Below, one piece after another: positions 36,429 through 45,677 of a stretch of DNA of 64,000 nucleotides (position 1 is its first letter; each line of letters begins with the position of its first letter). Source of the stretch: Zantedeschia hybrid cultivar (lineage: Eukaryota > Streptophyta > Magnoliopsida > Alismatales > Araceae); the NCBI GenBank assembly GCA_030544215.1, contig JARZZO010000014.1, positions 22,575,734 to 22,639,733 on the forward strand. The letters are read 5' to 3'. Below the pieces are notes generated by a model. It was given only the letters and a program-made list of their open reading frames with translations, was not told the origin of the DNA and did not search any database. The position numbers and the translations under genes are program-made.

Positions 36429-36734
36429 TCATGGCAGAGGAGGGGGAGGATGGGTCTTGCCCATCGCCATTTTCGGTGGCCGCTGTCGCTCTCCTTCCAT
36501 GCTGCTGCTCTGCGGCTGCCGTTGTTGCTGCTGCTGCTGGGGAGGTTGATCAGGAGGAGGGGGATCCGCCTCGGACATCCGGCGGGCAGCGGAGAAGAGC
36601 TGGACGGTCTCCGACTCCGCGATATTGCCGGCTTCCAGGGGCGTGCCGTGCTTGTACGCCACCCGCAGCGACTCGTCCTCCGACACCCTCGCCTGCGCCG
36701 CCCCGTACGTTATGTCATCTTTGCTACGCGCCAT
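36429..36734 (-). CDS. Small hydrophilic protein, 101 residues, possible seed-maturation/LEA-type
   Basis: A GC-rich single-exon frame on the minus strand. The chosen start gives MARSKDDITYGAAQARVSED; the ordered-looking N-terminal half continues to HGTPLEAGNIAESETVQLF (residues about 30-48). It is followed by a Pro/Gln-rich low-complexity tail (PPPPDQPPQQQQQQ) ending HPPPPLP. It is highly charged and polar, with no signal peptide or membrane segment. The 'ITYGAA...GTPLEAG.IAESE' pattern loosely recalls the seed-maturation (SMP) repeat of LEA-type proteins, but this is a cautious guess. The frame stays open upstream to 37,259; the internal start is preferred because a TATA-like box and G-box lie upstream of it and the conserved-looking sequence starts there. 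Role unproven. Confidence 0.6.
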   Translation of the reverse strand: MARSKDDITYGAAQARVSEDESLRVAYKHGTPLEAGNIAESETVQLFSAARRMSEADPPPPDQPPQQQQQQRQPQSSSMEGERQRPPKMAMGKTHPPPPLP

Positions 36735-36778
36735 CGCCCTGGTTCGAGTTGGTGGTGGGGTTGGCTTCCCCGGCGGCA

Positions 36779-36786
36779 CTTTTAAA
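36779..36786 (-). promoter_or_regulatory. TATA-like element of the small hydrophilic gene
   Basis: On the minus strand, GGCTTTAAAAGTG lies about 45 bases upstream of the chosen start codon. An alternative TATATA lies further upstream at 36,924-36,929. Either could position transcription; the sequence does not decide. Confidence 0.35.
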
Positions 36787-36852
36787 GCCTTCTCGTCCCG
36801 CTCTTCGGGAGCTGCCTCGTAACGCAGGCGGAGCCACGGAGACGAGGCCTGA

Positions 36853-36858
36853 CACGTG
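36853..36858 (-). promoter_or_regulatory. G-box / ABRE core (CACGTG)
   Basis: CACGTG in the context GACACGTGGG, about 120 bases upstream of the start codon at 36,734. Such sites bind ABA-responsive bZIP factors and are typical of seed and dehydration genes. This fits, but does not prove, an LEA-like role. Confidence 0.45.
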
Positions 36859-36939
36859 GGAGCGTGGGTGAGACGCACCTGGGGGGTCTCAAAGACATGG
36901 CTCATGCTAAAAGGACACGCGTCTATATACGTCGGTAGG

Positions 36940-37660
36940 GAGTTCGTTGACTTGCTCGGTTCGGTCCAGTTCACCCCAGTTCCTATCATATCGGGCTGGT
37001 AGAGGCCGGCGGCCCAGAGTTGGAATGGCTCCGTTTGGGTCAAGCCCAATTCCGTGTGACAGGTGGATTCGGACTTCCGGGTGGGTATGATACTTGCTGC
37101 AGTTCCGGGTCGTGGACTCAAGCCGGAGGTTCCACCATTTATGGGGTGGCATTTGGAGCAGTTTAGGAGGGATTCTGATTGTGCTTGGCACTTTGGTTGT
37201 GGTGGTTCTCGTAGTATTCGCTGCCTAGCGGACTGCGCTGGGGTACTCCGGCAAACCACTCAGTTGTCGTATTAAAAAAAAAAAAAAAAAAAAAAACTTG
37301 CTATGTTTGTACAGTCTGATGGCATGTGAAGGAACAACCGTACAGAAATGTAGGGAATATGAGACTTTACTTGAAATAATTGAAAATATCCTTTTAATAA
37401 TACTGCAATGCCAAATGGTGTGCGTGGTGCAAAAAGTGTTATTTTTAGATCTCGTCCCAAAATTATTAAAGCTGTAGTTGTCATCCGATTAGAGGATCAA
37501 ACAACATAACTGACTATATTCTTTCATAAGCGAACAGCAAAACTTAAAACTCTACATGCTGTCTGATCACAGCATCAGACAATAGCTGCATCTATATATG
37601 TGTAGCATTAATTACAGCAAGTATTATTTCACCGTGAATTGCTGTTGTTGTCTATGAATA
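36940..37660. other. Upstream region of the small gene, with a poly-A run
   Basis: GC-moderate sequence runs to 37,270. It is followed by an A-run of about 22 bases at 37,274-37,296 and AT-rich DNA. No further gene was recognised. Confidence 0.35.
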
Positions 37661-37669
37661 TTTCGTTGA

Positions 37670-38530
37670 AATTAGAGTGTTTACAATTTGATTTGGTTTA
37701 GTTTGAAAGTAAAATTTTAGAAATCAAATCAAATAAAAGTAGAGAGTCAAACCAAACTAAATTAAACTGTAATAATTTGAAACCGAATCAAACCAAACTT
37801 TATTTTGATTTAATCCGTAATAGCTTTGATTTAATCAACTTTTTTACTATTCTAAGATAAGTAGTTCCTATTTCAAAGTGGAAGTTAGCTTAGGTTAGGC
37901 ATATAAAATCTTTATTTAAATAATTTATATAAATAAAATTTATTATTAAAAATATAAAATTATAATATATTACATTATTATATTTTCGCATAATTATTAA
38001 GTGTGCTTTATACATTAAAATAATAACAATTACTATTTAAATTAATAATAAACTATGATTAACGTTAATTGTTATTCAAATTTATTATCAGTAAATGGAG
38101 CATAATAAATTTTATCTTAATAATTAACTATGATTAATGTTAATTAATATTAGTTAATCAAAACAATATTAAACAATATTTAGTAATCATACTAATATTT
38201 ATTAATATTAATATTTTTGAATTAACATTTATTAATAATATGAATTAATGGTTATTAATTATTAATATTGTTAATAATAATTAACATTTATTACTTAACA
38301 TTTTTAATATTTAATACTATTTAAATGGAGCATATAAAATTTATAGTAATAATTAACTATGATTAATGTTTACTAATATTTATTAATCAAAATAATAGTA
38401 GTTAATATTTATTAATCATAATAATAGGTATTAATATTATCAACATTAATTAATGTTTATTAATATTAATAACATTTATTAACAAGAATAATAACATTTA
38501 TCGTTATTATTAGTAACTAGCATTAAAGTG
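37670..38530. repeat. Low-complexity AT-rich tract
   Basis: 37,677-37,800 is rich in TTTGGTTTAGTTTG / CAAACCAAACT inverted motifs, as in ends of some hAT elements. 37,900-38,530 is nearly pure A/T with recurrent TTATTAATATT / TTAACATTTATTAA words, a degenerate short-motif array. Confidence 0.6.
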
Positions 38531-39279
38531 TCTATTTCATTAATACATGACCCTGGGTTATCCTCCTATCCCACCGCTCGGGGTGGAATAGGTTGGCCCG
38601 GGTTAAAACTTACTTGACCCACATTTAACAAACTTGGAGTCCATATAACTTAATCTCGCAATCAAACCAGGGTTAAAAGTGAGTAAAACGGGGATAATCA
38701 CGGGGTAACCCCTAATCAAACAGGCACTATATATGTCTCAGATGGAAAGGATTTAGTATTATTATTTTTCATAAAGATAGAGACATACAAAATGTCTTAA
38801 ATTTTTTAAGAAGGATCCCATACATCGGTGGTTGCCCGAGTTCTCTCAATCAGGTCTTACCTCACGAAATGGAAACTGTAGAAGTTGGTTTGCGTTGAAG
38901 TGTCTTTCAAGTTTATCATAAACCCCCCTTTATGTTTACTTAGAACAACCAAGTATGGAGTTACAAAAAATCGATTTACAAAAAACATATTTACGATAAA
39001 TACATATATGATAATTTCATCCGCGTTTTCATCCAAACAGCCAAGAGGGCATAGGTCAAAAGTGTCTTTTTGTACATAAAATTGCTGCAGTAGACGTTGC
39101 TGCCCACTATCTATCTTGCGCTCGCACCCACCAATCGGTGCTCCGATCATGGCGGCCGATCGCCACCTGCCCGTCGCAGCCACTGAACGCTCCTCCTCCC
39201 TCCCTTGTTGCTGTACCGTCGTCCGATCATAAGCCGTGGGTACACACCGTGCAAGTTCCCCAAACCTCCGGGCCTCCAA

Positions 39280-39288
39280 AAACCCTAG
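39280..39288 (+). promoter_or_regulatory. Telo-box (AAACCCTAG), upstream copy
   Basis: AAACCCTAG lies in a GC-rich, leader-like stretch. Telo-boxes near transcription starts are characteristic of plant ribosome-biogenesis and translation genes, matching the RH10-type helicase whose promoter this seems to be. Confidence 0.45.
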
Positions 39289-39567
39289 TGACCGCCAACC
39301 GTGTACTCCTTAGCACCGCAGATCTTTCCCCCTCTCTACCTGCCCCGCATTAGAAACCTAGCAGTCGCCCGACGGCTGCGACCTCCTTGGCCCGTTATTG
39401 TCGGCGACCGGGCGTTGCTCCTCATTTCACGCGACTCGCCTCGCCGCCTCACGTCGTCATCCAGCTAGGGCGCCCTGCCCGTCCGTCGTCACCGTCGCTC
39501 TTTTCTCCTCTTTGTGGTTGTGTAACTTCAAGTTGGTTATCGCAGCCACAATGCTCATGTTTTAATG

Positions 39568-39884
39568 TCTTACAAACCAAAACCCGAGTGTTGAGTTTGA
39601 AGGGACCCAAGATCATAAGCACTGGCCACAACTGAAATTATCCGATGTAAGACTATTATATAGCTGCTGCTCCAACACTCCCCCTCACGGCCAAGATGGG
39701 CCGTGGAAATTAGATAACAGGAGGTGGCGCAAATTAAAAGATAAAGTTGGGTCAGGCCCTGCTCTGATACCATCTTACAAACCAAAAAACCCGAGTGTTG
39801 AGTTTGAAGGGACCCAAGATCATAAGCACTGACCACAACTGAAATTATCCGATGTAAGACTATTATATAGCTGCTGCTCCAACA
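39568..39884 (-). mobile_element. TRIM (miniature LTR retrotransposon)
   Basis: Direct repeats of 110 and 112 bp (39,568-39,677 and 39,773-39,884) differ by a two-base indel and one substitution, so the insertion is young. On the minus strand each starts TGTTGGAGCAGCAGC. The right LTR is followed by TGGTATCAGAGC (39,761-39,772 in reverse), the primer-binding site for initiator tRNA-Met. A polypurine tract GTGAGGGGGAG precedes the left LTR. Imperfect 5-bp flanks are TAATG / TAATA. The internal region is only about 95 bp and codes for nothing. Confidence 0.85.
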
Positions 39885-40321
39885 TAATATTTGACTGCAC
39901 CGATTTTGTGTAAACATGATAGTGGTTACATAAAGGAATCGTATTTTGGCTCATGATTCATGCGTTTTTGGATTAACATCGAGACGTGGATAAAGTTATG
40001 CTAAACCCACATTTCTGTTCGTAAATAACAGTCAAGCAACCCTAAGATTGTCTTCTTGGAGTTTGAAGAATCATGGGTATGTGCCATCTAGTAATTTGTT
40101 TCTTTTTCCCTCCCTGGAAGATGAAGAAAGGCATTAGAAATGTTCTAGATACAATACATGGAAAAGTAGCACGCGTTGGGGTTATTTAAGAATGATAAAT
40201 AAATAAACCCTGCCGTAACGTGGTAGGAACAGAAGAACTTGTGAAATCCTCTACTTTATCTCTTGTTAGTTCATGCATGTGAATTGGTAGTCTAATTTAT
40301 TGTTTTTTCTACTATTTCAGA

Positions 40322-40453
40322 ATGGCAGAGAGTGACGAGTCAATGACTTTTAGGAGCTTGGGTGTGTGAACAACTTGCAGAAGCATGCGAAAGTAATAGG
40401 ATGGATGAACCCAACCAAAATTCAGATCGAAAGCATCCCACATGCTCTTGAAG
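40322..40453 (+). pseudogene. Duplicated, frameshifted first coding exon of the RH10-like helicase
   Basis: Nearly identical to exon 1 at 45,678-45,810, including the TTTCAG acceptor before it. A 2-base loss in the run after GGGTG gives MAESDESMTFRSLGV then stop. About 30 bases further a one-base gain (GAAAGTAATAGG for GAAAGTGTAGG) brings the total to 132 against 133 nt. It cannot encode the helicase N-terminus. It keeps an acceptor and the donor-like GAAG|GTGACC, so it could still be spliced as a non-coding exon. Confidence 0.85.
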
Positions 40454-40512
40454 GTGACCGCCACCTTTGTCACAGTAAATACTACATAAATCTTTGGATT
40501 GTTTGGACACCG

Positions 40513-40756
40513 TCAATAGAGAGCACTTGGATTATTTCAAGATCCCACCTTAGAAAGTAATATTTCTTTCATTGGTCCCACCATCAATAGAGAACACTTG
40601 AACATAGATTCACGCAAACGTGAGACAAATTCCTCCTCATATGTAAAAATTATAAGTGAGGTTTGCATCCTGACTTCTCTTGTACAAGAAAGATTCCAAG
40701 TAACATTCTTTTAATCCCAATGTTATTATGGTTTCTTCACATGAGATGGGAACCTC
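40513..40756. other. Spacer between the two duplicated segments
   Basis: Two similar short blocks (CACCGTCAATAGAGAGCACTTG at about 40,508 and CACCATCAATAGAGAACACTTG at about 40,579) suggest a small local duplication. No gene. Confidence 0.4.
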
Positions 40757-41413
40757 AAGACATATATGTCTCAGTTAAATGGAAATGATTTAGTATTATT
40801 ATTTTTCATAAAAACAGAGACATACAAAAGTCTTAATTTTTTTAAAAAGGATCCCATACATCGGTGGTTGTCTGAGTTCTCTCAATCAGAGCTTATATCG
40901 CGAAACGGAAACTATAGGCCTCTTTGTGTTTATAATAAAAGACATTTTTCACGAAGTCCTAGTTTGAATGACAAAAAAAAAAGTTCATCGTAAACTTGTT
41001 TTCCATAAATTACAAAATTGTTTTGCGTTGAAGTGTCTCTCAAGTTTATCATAAACCCCCCTTTAAGTTTACTTAGAACAACCAAGTATGGATTTACAAA
41101 AAATCAATTTATAAAAAACATGTTTACGATAAATACATATATGATAATCTCATCCGCGCTTTCATCCAAACATCCAAGAGGGCCTAGCTCAAAAGTTTCT
41201 TTTTGTACATAAAATAGTTGCAGTAGACACTGCTGCCCACCATCTGTCTCGCGCTCGCACCCACCAACCGGTGCTCCGATCACGGCGGCCGCTTGACACC
41301 TGCTCGTCGCAACTGCCGAACGCTCCCTCATCCCTCTCCTATTGTTGCACGGTCACCCTATCATAGGCCATGGGTACACACCATGCAAGTTCCCCAAACC
41401 TCCGGGTCTCCAA

Positions 41414-41422
41414 AAACCCTAG
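41414..41422 (+). promoter_or_regulatory. Telo-box (AAACCCTAG), downstream copy
   Basis: Same motif and context as at 39,280 in the duplicated promoter/leader, about 4.3 kb upstream of the intact start codon. Confidence 0.45.
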
Positions 41423-41973
41423 CAACCGCCAATCATGTACACCTTAGCGCCTCATATCTTTCCCCCTCTCTACCTGCCCCGCATCAGAAACCTAGTAGCC
41501 GCCCGGCGACTGCGACGTCCTTGGCCCGTTGTTGTCAGCGACTGGTCGCTGCTCCTTGTTTCACGCAACTCGCCCCGCCGCCGCACGTCGTCATCTAGTT
41601 GGGGACGTCTGCCTGCCCGTCGTCACCGTCGCCATTCTTTCCTTTATGTGGTTGTTCCCATCCCGGCTTCCCTAGCTCAGGTCACTCGCTTCGAGGCAAG
41701 GGAGCCCGCCCTTTGTTAGTTTATATGCGTATAATACCCCGTACGTATATTTCAAAAAAACACATGTCTACTGAACAAGAAAGATAGGCTAAATTCACGT
41801 TTTTTCCATTCAAAAGTTTAAAACCTGTATAAAACGGGATACATATTATACGGTCATAAAATATATATTTTTTCCCTCAAACGGTTCGGCCCAGGGCCCA
41901 TGACCCGCAGTCCACCTCCACCCCGACCCACGACTCCACAATTCACCGCTCTCCTTGAATCCCTGTTCCTGGA

Positions 41974-43898
41974 TGGGGGTGTTCACTGTTCGGTTCAAAC
42001 CGAACTGAAAAATTCGGTTCGCTTCGCTTTGGGTTAAAATCTAAAAAATTTCGTTTGGATTTAAACTGAACCGAAATAAAAAATTTGATTTGGTTCAATT
42101 TATTCAGTCTATAAACCGAACCGACCCGCATAACCCGATAATAAATTGGTCTTTTCATTTAAGGATCCTTTTGATCCATTGGATTTTCTATCCAACGGTG
42201 TAGACCACCCATGCCAGCCCAGCCCTACCCATGCCTAACCCTAACTTTCTCCACCGTGGCTGCAGCAGCTGCAGTTCCACCTCCGCGGCTCCAACTCCAA
42301 CTTCTCTCCCCTGTTTGCTTGCTCCATCATCCACCTCGCCTCCCCGTGCCGTCAAACTCCGTCTCAAGTTTCAACGCCGCCGTTGAGCAGATCGGCGTCC
42401 CTCGCCGCGCCACCGCCGTTGAACTCCCTCTCCAGTCTTAACGGTCTCTGTTGAGCAGATTGGCCTCCCTCGCCGCGCCACCGCCGTCGAACTCCCTCTC
42501 AACTCTCAAGTCTCAACGCCGCCGTCGAGCAGATCGGCCTCCCTCGCCGCGTCACCATCGTACTCCCTTGCAAGCGCCACCGTCGGGCTCCCTCCATCGG
42601 ATTGGATACGACCTCGCTTCACCACAGCGTTGCGCTGCCGTTGGGCTCTCTCACTGTGCGGTCCGCCGGCCCTGCCGCCCCCCGTCGACCTCGAGCCCGA
42701 CCTCCCTGACCAACTGTCACACGGCCCGCACCTCGCTGGCCAACTGCCGCACGGCCTTGCGCAAGGTCTCCAAGCATCCTCCAAGTATCCGGTATCCCCC
42801 CTCCTTCTAGAATAACATTGAAGTAGTCTACCCTCAATATTTGTCTAACACTAACCTGTCATAACTCATAACCACCTGTCCTCAATAACCGGCCCTCATG
42901 GCTAGTTGCATAGGATGTCCTCAGTAACCTCCATTTTCTCTACCATGAAAGCTTGTTAATAATATAACTGAGTTGAGAGGATTTGCACATGCCCTTTCTA
43001 CTAGTTTATTTAAATGGTTCACTGGACATGCGGAAGAATATGGTTGGGACGTCCACGAGATTAGGAGGAATCTAATCTTATTTATCTTCTTCTGAGGACA
43101 AGCCTGCTCTCTCAAAACGTCAAATGTTGACACTTCTTTTGAGGAGTTTGAACATAGTTTTCCTGTTACGAGAGCTTCAACAGAAAAAAAAATAAAAAAT
43201 GCAGACGTATTAGAGACTAGCATGCACATAGTTCAAACTTCTTTAGAGATTAACAACCACTCCTTTGGAGACCAACATGTACAATAATATTAATACATGT
43301 GCATACACGTACATTATAATCCCTCAGGACCTCATATGCCTTCATGACCTATTTGTATATATCTACTATGCCAATATATATACCCTCTCATGCCCTCATG
43401 TCTTATTTTTAAATATTATAGTATTTTGTTTGGCATGTATGCCTACGTCAACACTTTTGATGTATCCTTCATTAAGGTCATAGGTGATAAATGATGTGAA
43501 CAATATAAGCCAGAAAAGCCAGCCCATAAAGAGGCCCAAACACATTATTAACACTAGTTGAACATATTTGAAATCTTATTTTATAATTTGTATACCACTT
43601 TCGGAACAAAAAAAGTAGGCTTCATTTATAGATAAAATGTGAATTAAAAAAAATAGGTGTATTGAAAGAGGGCCATAGCAATTTATTTATTTGAAAACCA
43701 ATTAGACTAGCCTATGTCCATCCCTGTTAATGGGCCAGCCCATAAAGAGGCCCAAACCGCAAACCAAACCGAACCAAACCGAATTTGTGCGGTTCGGTTT
43801 GGAGGGCTTGCGCTTTGGTTCGGTTCGGTTTGATCAAGTATTTCGGTTTGGTGTGGTTTCTAAAATTTCTCCTCCAAACCAAACCGTGAACACCCCTA
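41974..43898. mobile_element. 1.9-kb non-autonomous hAT element
   Basis: The left end, TGGGGGTGTTCAC followed by GTTCGGTTCAAACCGAAC, is matched in reverse by the right end, AAACCAAACCGTGAACACCCCTA. Subterminal GGTTCGGTTTGG motifs are dense at both ends, as in plant hAT elements. The 8-bp flanks do not agree, so the borders may be off by a few bases. The interior holds a GC-rich, repeat-bearing segment (42,190-42,800) and no transposase. Confidence 0.65.
42355..42565. repeat. Three GC-rich ~75-bp tandem units inside the hAT element
   Basis: The block AACGCCGCCGTTGAGCAGATCGGC-TCCCTCGCCGCGCCACCGCCGT-GAACTCCCTCTC appears three times with small changes (near 42,372, 42,440 and 42,513). Overlapping frames on both strands come from this composition. 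Confidence 0.75.
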
Positions 43899-43937
43899 GA
43901 ATCATGGAAACCCCCCAACTGAAGCCCTAACTTCTCC

Positions 43938-44068
43938 TCCATGGCGGCTGGCTTGTGGAAGAGCTATTGAGGTGCAGCACTCCATGGCGGCTGGCTTGTG
44001 GAAGCGCTATTGAGGTGCAACACTCCATGGCGGCTGGCTGGTGGTAGGGCTATTGCGTAGGGGCATTT
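43938..44068. repeat. Three tandem 43-bp units
   Basis: TCCATGGCGGCTGGCTTGTGG followed by AAGAGCTATTGAGGTGCAGCAC repeats from 43,938, 43,981 and 44,024, the last unit diverging. It lies just right of the hAT element. Confidence 0.85.
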
Positions 44069-45235
44069 CCACCTTCTGATCTGAACGTTTTGAGTGCTAG
44101 GACTCCTTTCAATCCGAGTGAGGGCTGTAGCATAGGAACGTCCTCCCTCTCAATCTGAGTAGAGGTTGCAACAAGGTTTATTTCTCAAACTCCTCCTCCT
44201 TTCTGATCTCCCAGACACTTCATTGTAGCACATGGGCCCTTCATCTCCTTAACCCTCCTCCTTCCTGATCAGGAACACGGTACAGCTGCGCAAGTCACAG
44301 CTGAGGTAGCAGGGCCTTCTCAATCTCTCTTGTTCCCTCCATTTTCTGCTTCAAATGCACACTGGACACCTGAGGTAGCAGTAGTGAAGCACGGTATTTT
44401 TCACAGGCATGCATCGTTTCGGCTTTATTTTCTTCTTATAGTTTCTGAATAACTAGTTTGTGATTGTATTTTTTTGAAGTGTTAAGCGGTGCATATCTAA
44501 TTTTATATGTATATCCATGGGTGTGATTTTTGAATCACAAAACTGCTTTCAGAGTATATGTTATGGTGCGTATATAACAGGTTCTGTTTGAGATCCATAT
44601 TTGACCATGCAAAAATTTAGAAATTGTCCGTGGGTGTACTATTCGAATCACAAAATTGCATATCTGATTTTACATTACAGAGTGATCTCTACTTGTGTAT
44701 AATTTTTGAATCACCAAAAGAATACGGGCTTTATGTTTGTTTTTTTAATCACTAAACTGTGCATGTCTTTCATTTAATCTTTTGTGATAACAATTTATTA
44801 TTTGTTTCCAAAGTGTGTGTGATATGTTAACAACTAAAACTTTTAGATGATAATGCTCATATTTTCTTGATTCTTTAGTTCTATTTTTTATGATAGCAAT
44901 TTATGTTAGATTTACATTTCTTATAATCATAGTGGTGAAAGATTATTTGTGAAATGTAAGAAATTATGAATACACACACACATATATATATATATATCCA
45001 TATTTTTTTATTACGAATTTATGAAATATTCCGTATAATACTCCGTACGTATGCCGTCCCGTATTTTTAAAATAGACGAATTTTTGACCGTCTTATTCAA
45101 ATTTTAACTTGAATTATACTCGAACGTTTCTTTACCGTATTATACCCGTCCCGTATTTAACTAACTGTGAGCCTGCCCCTTCTTCTGATATGCTTTTTTT
45201 TTTTTTTGAAAAATCATGTTTTTATAAATCTTGTG
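44069..45235. other. Rest of the insertion in the helicase 5' region
   Basis: AT-rich from 44,400 on, with a CA/TA microsatellite (44,971-44,996) and CCGTACGTATGCCGTCCCG / CCGTCCCGTATTT motifs near 45,045 and 45,145. Related words occur at about 41,739 on the other side (CCCCGTACGTAT). No gene. Confidence 0.4.
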
Positions 45236-45677
45236 TAACTTCAAGTTTGACTGCACGGATTTTGTGTAAACATGATAGTGGTTACATAAAGGAATCGTAT
45301 TTTGGCTCATGGTTCATGCGCTTTTGGATTAACATCGAGACGCGGATAAAGTTATGCTAAGTCCACATTTCTGTTCGTAAATAACAGTCAAGCAACCCTA
45401 AGATTGTCTTCTTGGAGTTTGAAGAATCATGGGTATGTGCCATCTAGTAATTTGTTTCTTTTTCCCTCCCTGGAAGATGAAGAAAGGCATTAGAAATGTT
45501 CTAGATACAATACATGGAAAAGTAGCACGGGTTGGGGTTATTTAAGAATGATAAATAAATAAACCCTGCCGTAACGTGGTAGGAACAGAAGAACTTGTGA
45601 AATCCTCTACTTTATCTCTTATTAGTTCATGCATGTGAATTGCTAGTCTAATTTATTGTTTTTTCTACTATTTCAGA

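Larger units (their letters stand above)
38728..40512 (+). repeat. Upstream copy of the duplicated helicase promoter/first-exon segment
   Basis: This segment is closely similar to parts of 40,757-45,872. Matching blocks: 38,740-38,880 with 40,768-40,910, 38,890-39,535 with 41,020-41,660, and 39,890-40,512 with 45,240-45,872. The last block includes the splice acceptor, the first coding exon and the start of its intron. Similarity stops at GTTTGGACAC (about 40,510 and 45,868). This copy holds a TRIM insertion and a frameshifted exon, so the downstream copy is the one that feeds the intact gene. Confidence 0.85.

Noticed and set aside
36326..36871. 181-codon plus-strand frame over the small gene
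   Set aside because: Antisense to the better-supported minus-strand gene, with low-complexity Ala/Tyr runs and no domain.
36735..37259. Extension of the small minus-strand gene to an upstream ATG (276 codons)
   Set aside because: The extension crosses the G-box and TATA-like elements and shows no ordered composition; the internal start is more plausible, though not proven.
39568..39884. TRIM considered as a Cassandra element
   Set aside because: Its LTRs contain no 5S rRNA-like sequence, which defines Cassandra.
42211..42810. Several overlapping 60-119 codon frames on both strands
   Set aside because: GC-rich tandem repeat inside a hAT element explains them.
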